A DNA stretch of 64,000 nucleotides. It comes from DASQPA01 sp963756455. GTDB lineage: Bacteria > Acidobacteriota > Thermoanaerobaculia > Multivoradales > UBA5704. Positions 59,011 to 64,000 of the stretch are shown piece by piece. The stretch covers positions 868,001 through 932,000 of the forward strand of contig CAVWNC010000003.1 of assembly GCA_963756455.1 (NCBI GenBank). Direction: 5' to 3'. The position numbers were made by a program, and so were the translations under genes. The notes beneath the pieces were generated by a model that was not told where the DNA came from, searched no databases, and saw nothing but the letters and a program-made list of their open reading frames with translations. Positions within the stretch are counted from its first letter, which is position 1. Each line of letters begins with the position of its first letter.

Positions 59011-59559
59011 TCAGAAAGGCTTTAAAACCTTGAAGGTGATGTGCTCGCCGCCGCCCAGGATCCCGCCCCCCTTGCTGCTCTGGACGACCGCGGTCACCAG
59101 CTTCAGCTGGGTGAAGTTGGCGGGCGTCGAGCCGTCGTAGGGAGTCGAGAGGTCGCCGCCGTTGACGGAGTCGACGCTCTGGTACTGCTGGATCGTCGTC
59201 TGGCGGTTCCAGGTCGAGAGCGTCGTCACAGGCGGTATCGTCGTCGTCCAGCCCTGCGAAGTGTCGTTGATCTTGCCGTTACCCGGCTTCCACCAGTCGT
59301 CGATCTCGAGCTTCGTCTGGCCGGAAGGCACCAGAACCGAGATGTTGTCGAACGGCAGCGCCCCCCAGGACTCGAGAGAGGTTTTGCCGAAGTTCGACGC
59401 CGTCGTCGAGTCGCTGCCCCGGGTGTTGTTGAGGATCGAGCTGGCGAAGAGCGGCAGGATGCCGATCGCCACGATGAGCAGGATCGCCGAGGCGACCAGC
59501 CCTTCGATGATGGTGAAGCCGCGCTCCGCGCCCGTCCCCACCGGCAGGTTCTCTCTCAT
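59011..59559 (-). CDS. pilV: Minor pilin PilV
   Basis: 182 residues from ATG 59559 with TAGGAGGA 10 bases before. Prepilin motif AERG|FTIIEGLVASAILLIVAIG, E19 is mature Glu5. First gene of the pilV-W-X-Y1 operon and 27 bases from the predicted transcription start of the sigma-54-like promoter. Confidence 0.88.
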   Translation of the reverse strand: MRENLPVGTGAERGFTIIEGLVASAILLIVAIGILPLFASSILNNTRGSDSTTASNFGKTSLESWGALPFDNISVLVPSGQTKLEIDDWWKPGNGKINDTSQGWTTTIPPVTTLSTWNRQTTIQQYQSVDSVNGGDLSTPYDGSTPANFTQLKLVTAVVQSSKGGGILGGGEHITFKVLKPF

Positions 59560-59597
59560 CTGACAAGTCCTCCTAACTGCTGTGCCTTCCGTAGAGA

Positions 59598-59611
59598 GCA
59601 AAGCCGATGCC
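59598..59611 (-). promoter_or_regulatory. Sigma-54-like promoter upstream of pilV
   Basis: On the minus strand, GGCATCGGCTTTGC has GG and GC with the required 10-base gap, flanked by TTTGCT at -12. Predicted transcription start near 59586, about 27 bases before the pilV ATG. Pilin operons are classic sigma-54 targets. Confidence 0.5.
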
Positions 59612-59712
59612 GCCCCCTTCTCCGTCCACGCGGAATCCGCTTACCCCTTGTAGATCAAGAAGATCGCCGGAGACAGCGAACACGGGCGCGGCGGGAGGAT
59701 CGCCGCTCGTCG

Positions 59713-61614
59713 TTACTGAAGGTAACGATTCTGCTCGATGAGCCGATCGGCGGGGAAGACGATCCGGGCGAGGGTCCCGCCGCCGGGGCGGTCCTCCAGC
59801 CGGATGCGGCCGCCGTGCAGGTTGATCACCCGCTGGGCCACGGCGAGCCCCAGCCCCACCCCGCCCGGGCGGCCGGTGGCGAAGGGGTGGAAGAGCCGCT
59901 CGCGGAGCTCCGCCGGCACTCCAGGGCCGCGGTCCGCGATCGAAACCTCGACCGCTCCCCCCGCCTCCCCGGCCGCCGCGCCGGCCAGACGGCGCACCCG
60001 CACCTCGACCGGCCCCTCACGGCCGGCGGCGCGCTCGGCCTCGGCGGCGTTTCTGAAGAGATTGCCGAACGCGCGCTCCAGGAGCTGCGGGTCGCCGCGC
60101 AGGAGGACGTCGTCCAGCTCGCCGGCCTTGCCGGCATTCGGTACGACCTCGACGGCGAGGCCGGCCAGGGCCGGATCGGCCGCCACCCGTCGGAGCAGGC
60201 GGCCGAGCGAGAGCTCCTCCGGCCGCGCCGTCCCCGGCCGGGCGAAGGCGAGGAAGTCGTCGAGCACCCGCTTCAGGTGATCGGTCTCGTGGCGCAGCTC
60301 GGCCAGATACTCGGCGGTCGTCGCCGCATCCGGCCGGCGTTCGAGGAGAGTCAGGTAGCCGGAGAGGGTGGCGAGGCTGTTGCGCAGCTCGTGGGCGACC
60401 CCGGCCGCCATCTCGCCGAGCTGCGCCAGGCTCTCGGCCAGCCGGCTCTCCTCCGCCTGCCGCCGCGCTCCGGTCAGGTCGGCGAAGAGGACGAGATAGC
60501 CGCGGACGGCGCGGTGGGCTTGGCGGCGCAGCGGATGGACGGTGAGCCCGAGGGTGATCGCGGAGCCCCGGAGGGTGCACTCCTGGCGGTTCACCTCGCG
60601 CTCCTCGGCGACCGCCGCGGCGAGGAGCGCCGCGAGCTCGGGCTGGCCGGCGAGAAGATCGGCGAGGGGGGTTCCGGGACCCGGAGGGCGGCCCCCGGCG
60701 GTGCCGACGAGACCGAGGAGAGCGGCGCCGACCTCGTTGAGGGCGACCACCCGCCCCTCGCGGTCGAGGAGGAGGAGGCCGCTCTGCAGACTGGCCGAGA
60801 GGGTCCGTTCGAGCGCCGCGATGTCGTCCTCGCCGGTCTCCGCCGGGGTGGAGGCGGGAGCGCCCGGGGGCGGCTCGCGCGCCGCGAGGGCGGCCAGGGC
60901 GCGCTCGAAGGTGCCGACGAGGAGGTCGATCTCGTCCTCTCCCCCATCGCCCTCCGCCTCCCGCAGCTCGCCCACCGCGCGCGCCCGGGCGAGGAGCGTT
61001 TCGTAGGGGGCGAGCAGGTGGCGGAGGAAGACGACGACGAGGACGAGGAGAGCGCCGTTTACGGTGAGCACGACGACGGTGAGGATGCCGATCGCCCGCC
61101 GCTGGCCGGCGAGGGTGGCCGCCGGCAGCTCGATCCGCACGCTGGCGCCGCCGGGGAGGGGGGCGTAGCCGGCGATCGAATCCGGGAGGCGCTCGTCCGG
61201 TCCCACCCCGAACGGCTGGAACGGCTGCGCGAGCGACCGCCCGGCCGCCGCGTCCAAGGCATTGGCCGGTGGCTCGCCCGCCGCGCCCAGGAGATGTCCC
61301 GCGCGGTCGAGCACGGCGATCCCCCGCGCTCCGGGGGCGAGCGGCTGGAGGTTCGGCAGCGCGACGCCGGCGAGCGCGCCGGGCGCCCGGGCGCTCGTCG
61401 CCAGGGCCGCGGCGGCGGCCTGGGCGAGGTGGGCGGCCTCGTCACGCCGCTCCTCGGTGAGCCGGAGGAGGGCGCTCCGGTAGGAGACCAGGGTGAAAGA
61501 CGAGAGGATGACGAGGAGGATGAGGGCGGCGGGGAGGAGGATCAGCACCTCGTTGCGCAGCCCCAGGCGGCGCCGCCGGGGCACCGACCCTGGCACCGCC
61601 GGCCGCGCGTTCAT
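59713..61614 (-). CDS. PilS-like sensor histidine kinase
   Basis: 633 residues. Helix (about 22-45), periplasmic sensor domain (about 50-165), second helix (QRRAIGILTVVVLTVNGALL), HAMP-like segment, PAS (about 265-370; SASLQSGLLLLDREGRVVALN), H-box GVAHELRNSLATLSGYL, N-box LFRNAAEAER, G1 IADRGPGVP, G2 GGVGLGLAVAQRVINLHGG. ATG 61614 overlaps the pilD stop by 4 bases. No response-regulator gene is adjacent, so its partner is outside or at 27645. Neighbourhood suggests pilin regulation. Confidence 0.88.
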   Translation of the reverse strand: MNARPAVPGSVPRRRRLGLRNEVLILLPAALILLVILSSFTLVSYRSALLRLTEERRDEAAHLAQAAAAALATSARAPGALAGVALPNLQPLAPGARGIAVLDRAGHLLGAAGEPPANALDAAAGRSLAQPFQPFGVGPDERLPDSIAGYAPLPGGASVRIELPAATLAGQRRAIGILTVVVLTVNGALLVLVVVFLRHLLAPYETLLARARAVGELREAEGDGGEDEIDLLVGTFERALAALAAREPPPGAPASTPAETGEDDIAALERTLSASLQSGLLLLDREGRVVALNEVGAALLGLVGTAGGRPPGPGTPLADLLAGQPELAALLAAAVAEEREVNRQECTLRGSAITLGLTVHPLRRQAHRAVRGYLVLFADLTGARRQAEESRLAESLAQLGEMAAGVAHELRNSLATLSGYLTLLERRPDAATTAEYLAELRHETDHLKRVLDDFLAFARPGTARPEELSLGRLLRRVAADPALAGLAVEVVPNAGKAGELDDVLLRGDPQLLERAFGNLFRNAAEAERAAGREGPVEVRVRRLAGAAAGEAGGAVEVSIADRGPGVPAELRERLFHPFATGRPGGVGLGLAVAQRVINLHGGRIRLEDRPGGGTLARIVFPADRLIEQNRYLQ

Positions 61615-62390
61615 TTGAGGAGCCCGAGGTAGGCGTTGACGAGCGGCGCGCCGAAGAAGAGGGCGACGAGCCCGCCGAAGGCGAGGAAGGCCCCGAACGG
61701 CAGCTTGGCCTTGAGGCCGTCGCCGCTCTTCCGCGCCACGGCGATCCCCACGATGGCCCCGGTGAGGGTCGACACGAAGAGGGTGACGATGACCCCCTTC
61801 CAGCCCAGGAAGGCGCCCACCATGGCGAGCATCTTGACGTCCCCCAGGCCCATCCCCTCCTCGTGGCGCAGCAGATACCAGGCGCCGGAGATGGCGAGGA
61901 GGATGCCGCCGCCGAGCGCCGCGCCGAGGATTCCCCCGAGGAGGCCGCCCGCCCAGGGAATCCACAGCTGCAGCAGGAGCCCGATGACGAGCCCGGGGAG
62001 CGTCAGGCGGTCGAGGAGCAGCATGTGCTCGATGTCGATCGCCGCGAGGACGATCATCAGGCAGCAGAAGAGGAGCGCGGCCGGCGTCTCCAAGCGGAGG
62101 CCGAAACGCAGCAGGCAGGCGAGGAAGAGCAGGCCGGTGAGGGCTTCGATCGCCGGATAGCGCCAGGAGATCGGGGTGGCGCAGCTCCGGCAGCGGCCGC
62201 GGAGCAGCAGATAGGAGAGGACCGGCAGGTTGTCGCGAGCGCGGATCGCCGCCCCGCACGACGTACAGCGGGACCCCGGCCACACCGTCGACTCCCCGCG
62301 CGGCAGCCGGTAGACGACGACGTTCAGGTAGCTGCCGATGATCAGGCCGAGCGCCGTGACGTAGACGGCGACGAAAACGAAAAGGACCAC
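61611..62390 (-). CDS. pilD: Type IV prepilin peptidase PilD
   Basis: 259 residues, GTG start. N-terminal methylation domain with two Cys pairs (CTSC at about 41-44; CRSC later) and GSYLNVVVYRLPRGES; A24 peptidase with aspartates in AAIDIEHMLLLDRLTL and GMGLGDVKML. It cleaves and methylates the PilV, PilW and PilX prepilins. Overlaps the kinase gene. Confidence 0.95.
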   Translation of the reverse strand: MVLFVFVAVYVTALGLIIGSYLNVVVYRLPRGESTVWPGSRCTSCGAAIRARDNLPVLSYLLLRGRCRSCATPISWRYPAIEALTGLLFLACLLRFGLRLETPAALLFCCLMIVLAAIDIEHMLLLDRLTLPGLVIGLLLQLWIPWAGGLLGGILGAALGGGILLAISGAWYLLRHEEGMGLGDVKMLAMVGAFLGWKGVIVTLFVSTLTGAIVGIAVARKSGDGLKAKLPFGAFLAFGGLVALFFGAPLVNAYLGLLK

Positions 62391-62454
62391 GGTGCGGGGA
62401 TTCTACGCTATGGTCGCCTCTCTCCTTCGAGATCGGCTGTGCGCGGGCCTGTAC

Positions 62455-62836
62455 CTACAGCCTCTGTGCACCCTCAAGGGCGCCGAGCCCGCGGTCGAAG
62501 GTTCCCAGTGGCAGATGGCCTGCCTTTCGCGCCACCTCAAGGCTCAGGCAATCGGAAAACCCCAAGGCCGGCCGTTTCCGAAAATTCTTCGAGCGCGGCC
62601 GAGGCTGTCTCGGTGTCCTGGATGGTGAGATCCCGGTGGCTGAGAAACATCTCGACGGCAGTCGCGATCTTCTCCGGACCGAGCTCGTAGACCGAGCCCA
62701 AGACCCACATCGCCTCCGCGAGGACGATGTGAGACACCCAGGCACCCCTGGAGATGAAGTCCTCGGCAGCAGCCGTCTGGCGGGCATCATCCCGGGTTGC
62801 CAACCGGACCAAGACGTTGGTGTCAACGGAGCGCAT
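62455..62836 (-). pseudogene. Frameshifted PIN-domain toxin (VapC-like)
   Basis: The first frame (62537-62836) gives 99 residues with VDTNVLVRLATRDDARQ (first Asp) and LAEAMWVL (second acidic). After the run of four C at 62560-62563 (G on the coding strand) the rest of a PIN domain, FSDCLSLEVARKAGHLPLGTFDRG, continues in another frame and stops at 62455. Deleting one base restores a normal 126-residue toxin. The active first frame lacks the third and fourth acidic residues. Assembly error or real decay are both possible. Confidence 0.8.
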
Positions 62837-63089
62837 GGCGGGTCTTCACGTACTTCCGCACCCCATCCTTCAATTCCTCCAAGGTCCGGGGCTGAGGCGC
62901 TGCCGGGAAGAGGGCCCGGTGCACGTCCTCCGAGGTATAGCGTCCAGCTCTCCGGACGACGATGCCTTCGCCCTGCTCGTCCCACTCAAGAATCGAGCCC
63001 GGGCCGATGCCAAGCTTTCTACGGACCTCGGCGGGAACTGAGATCTGGCCCTGTGCCGTCAGCTTCGAGTATGCGATTGCCATGGGCAA
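62823..63089 (-). CDS. AbrB/MazE-type antitoxin
   Basis: 88 residues, ATG 63089 or 63083. Swapped-hairpin AbrB fold: YSKLTAQGQISVPAEVRRKLGIGPGSILEWDEQG, then a variable basic tail that should bind the PIN toxin. Overlaps the toxin gene by 14 bases. A perfect 12-bp palindrome lies four bases upstream as its likely operator. Confidence 0.9.
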   Translation of the reverse strand: MPMAIAYSKLTAQGQISVPAEVRRKLGIGPGSILEWDEQGEGIVVRRAGRYTSEDVHRALFPAAPQPRTLEELKDGVRKYVKTRHALR

Positions 63090-63092
63090 ATC

Positions 63093-63104
63093 TTACCGCG
63101 GTAA
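63093..63104. promoter_or_regulatory. Palindromic operator of the AbrB antitoxin
   Basis: TTACCGCGGTAA is a perfect palindrome ending three bases from the antitoxin ATG. A -10-like TAAGAT on the minus strand overlaps it and ends six bases before the ATG, so bound antitoxin would block transcription. Confidence 0.65.
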
Positions 63105-63321
63105 TGGGCTTCTCCCCCAATTGCAGCTACAACTGTCAGAAGGCGACACCAATCAAATCTGGTGACGGCGCGGAAAGGCATTCCAGATCGAGGTGGGCGT
63201 CTCCTGGGAGGTCGCCATCCCGTCCTTGCGACCCAGCTATACGCATGCTACCTTCCAAATCGGTAACGACCTCTCCGGTCCTTTACCGCGACCCCCGGCC
63301 TTGGCTGGGAAGGAGAGGCCC

Positions 63322-63909
63322 GTGTCGGATCCCTTGAGTGGTCCCACCGTGTACCGCAGCGTCCCGGTCTGGCTCCGCGTCGGGCAGGGCGCGACGGAAA
63401 TCATCTACCGGACCCGCGACTTCGGTACGGCGCGCGCCTCCTGGACGCCGGCCGAGAACCAGGACACCTTCGGCGTGCCGATCGGCGGCGCCGACTCGCC
63501 CGTGTCGGGGACCCTGGTCGGCGAGCGCTACTCCCGACAGCTTTTAGAGCAGGTGATCCGCGCCGGCGGCTTGCCGCTGCCCCCGAACTACGCGGTGACG
63601 GATCGGGACGACGATCTCATGAAACTGGTGGCGATCGGCAACCTCCCGGCGTGGGATGCCCTGGTGGTGCCCGCGGCAAACAAGGTCGGGGTCACCGTCG
63701 ATCCGGGTCCCGTGGCGCCCAACAGCTCGCCCGGTGCGGCGGGAGTGCCGTCGACCTCGAATCCGTCGGCGCCACCGGCTGCACCCTCTGGATCTCAGGC
63801 TGCCACGCCAGCGACGCCGGCCACTCCGGCGGCGCCCGCCGAGCACGTGGAGACCGAGGTCACGATCGGCGGACGCCGCTACAAGCTGAGCCTGGACGCT
63901 CTTTCGTAA
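63322..63909 (+). CDS. Hypothetical protein with Pro/Ala-rich linker
   Basis: 195 residues. The GTG at 63322 follows AAGGAGAGG. The N-terminal ~120 residues form an unrecognised domain (TVYRSVPVWLRVGQGATEIIYRTRDFG, FGVPIGGADSPVSGTLVGERY), then a Pro/Ala/Thr linker with ATPATPATPA and a short basic C-terminal motif ETEVTIGGRRYKLSLDAL. No signal. No relation to the toxin-antitoxin locus can be shown. An earlier in-frame start (63193) overlaps nothing but lacks a ribosome site. Confidence 0.55.
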   Translation: MSDPLSGPTVYRSVPVWLRVGQGATEIIYRTRDFGTARASWTPAENQDTFGVPIGGADSPVSGTLVGERYSRQLLEQVIRAGGLPLPPNYAVTDRDDDLMKLVAIGNLPAWDALVVPAANKVGVTVDPGPVAPNSSPGAAGVPSTSNPSAPPAAPSGSQAATPATPATPAAPAEHVETEVTIGGRRYKLSLDALS

Positions 63910-63914
63910 AAGAG

Positions 63915-63933
63915 ACCGCCGCGAAGCGGCGTC
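63915..63933. terminator. Hairpin between convergent genes
   Basis: CGCCGC and GCGGCG with loop GAA (63917-63931), extended by GA/TC. Lies between the stop of the 63322 gene and the stop of the convergent permease, with no T-run. Confidence 0.45.
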
Positions 63934-63966
63934 TGACCGTCGTCCGCCCCGGGGCTGGGTCCCGAT

Positions 63967-64000
63967 CTATTCCGTCCGTATCGCCGACAGAGGGTCCACG
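63967..64000 (-). CDS. C-terminal end of an FtsX/MacB-type permease (partial)
   Basis: Only ten codons are inside the window, reading VDPLSAIRTE then TAG. This R-V-D-P-x-x-A-[IL]-R-x-E ending is the standard C terminus of MacB/FtsX-type permeases. The permease at 24398 ends similarly (RVDPVEAIQRG). The rest lies to the right. Confidence 0.6.
   Translation of the reverse strand, partial: VDPLSAIRTE

Noticed and set aside
59041..61632. An 863-codon plus-strand frame across pilV and the kinase
   Set aside because: Shadow of the kinase and pilin genes; no motif, very high Arg/Glu/Gly content.

Overview
The window is high-GC bacterial DNA with a Gram-negative envelope: TonB-dependent receptor, outer-membrane barrels, type IV pilus parts and periplasmic Tat-exported oxidase. 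The best taxonomic guess is Acidobacteriota, possibly the Thermoanaerobaculia. It rests on a MacB-like permease of the acidobacterial duplicated orphan permease type, sigma-54 response regulators beside ABC exporters, and a lanthipeptide-like leader. No rRNA or marker tree is available, so this is an inference.

Layout. 1-6.1 kb: partial amidohydrolase, spermidine-synthase-like methyltransferase, a patatin with an embedded membrane domain and an AcvB/VirJ-like protein. 6.6-10.2 kb is accessory: three tRNA genes (Pro-UGG, Arg-UCU, Arg-CCG), a type IV toxin-antitoxin pair (AbiEi/AbiEii type) of visibly lower GC, a repeat of the 5' end of tRNA-Arg, a decayed REP-type transposase fragment, an orphan Cys-rich lanthipeptide-like precursor and a lone CarboxypepD_reg-like domain. 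10.4-14.3 kb: membrane glycosyltransferase-like protein, a secreted protein, a uracil-DNA glycosylase. 14.3-19.3 kb: a cobalamin riboswitch and the B12 uptake operon btuB-btuF-btuD-btuC. 19.3-24.2 kb: a DUF4097 protein, a Ycf45/SpoIIIAA-like AAA-R3H ATPase, a delta-class carbonic anhydrase-like protein and a DUF6600 protein. 24.4-30.4 kb: an exporter operon (FtsX/MacB permease, ATPase, NtrC-type regulator, histidine kinase) behind a sigma-54-like promoter.

30.4-35.5 kb: a quinone-oxidoreductase-like gene and a PaoABC-type periplasmic aldehyde oxidoreductase. 35.6-41.3 kb: secreted beta-helix protein, methyltransferase, saccharopine-dehydrogenase-like reductase, purK-purE and a DUF2064 transferase. 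41.4-46.2 kb: an outer-membrane barrel followed by a complete ABC importer. 47.3-51.2 kb: an ArsR-VOC-serine hydrolase group with a clear promoter/operator, then a DGPF/YciI protein and an ECF42-type sigma factor with a matching TGTCGA-N17-CGTC promoter. 51.4-52.0 kb: a PIN-domain toxin-antitoxin pair. 52.1-62.4 kb: type IV pilus genes (pilV, pilW, pilX, pilY1 and a downstream secreted protein) behind a sigma-54-like promoter, with prepilin peptidase and a PAS-like histidine kinase upstream. 62.5-64 kb: a PIN toxin split by a one-base frameshift, its AbrB antitoxin with a palindromic operator, an unknown protein and the end of an FtsX-type permease.

Functional themes are cobalamin uptake, sigma-54 control of an exporter and of minor pilins, periplasmic aldehyde oxidation and three toxin-antitoxin loci. 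The most novel-looking item is the orphan lanthipeptide-like precursor, next to an accessory segment flanked by tRNA-derived repeats. The antitoxin genes share promoter -10 elements that almost touch their start codons, predicting leaderless mRNAs.
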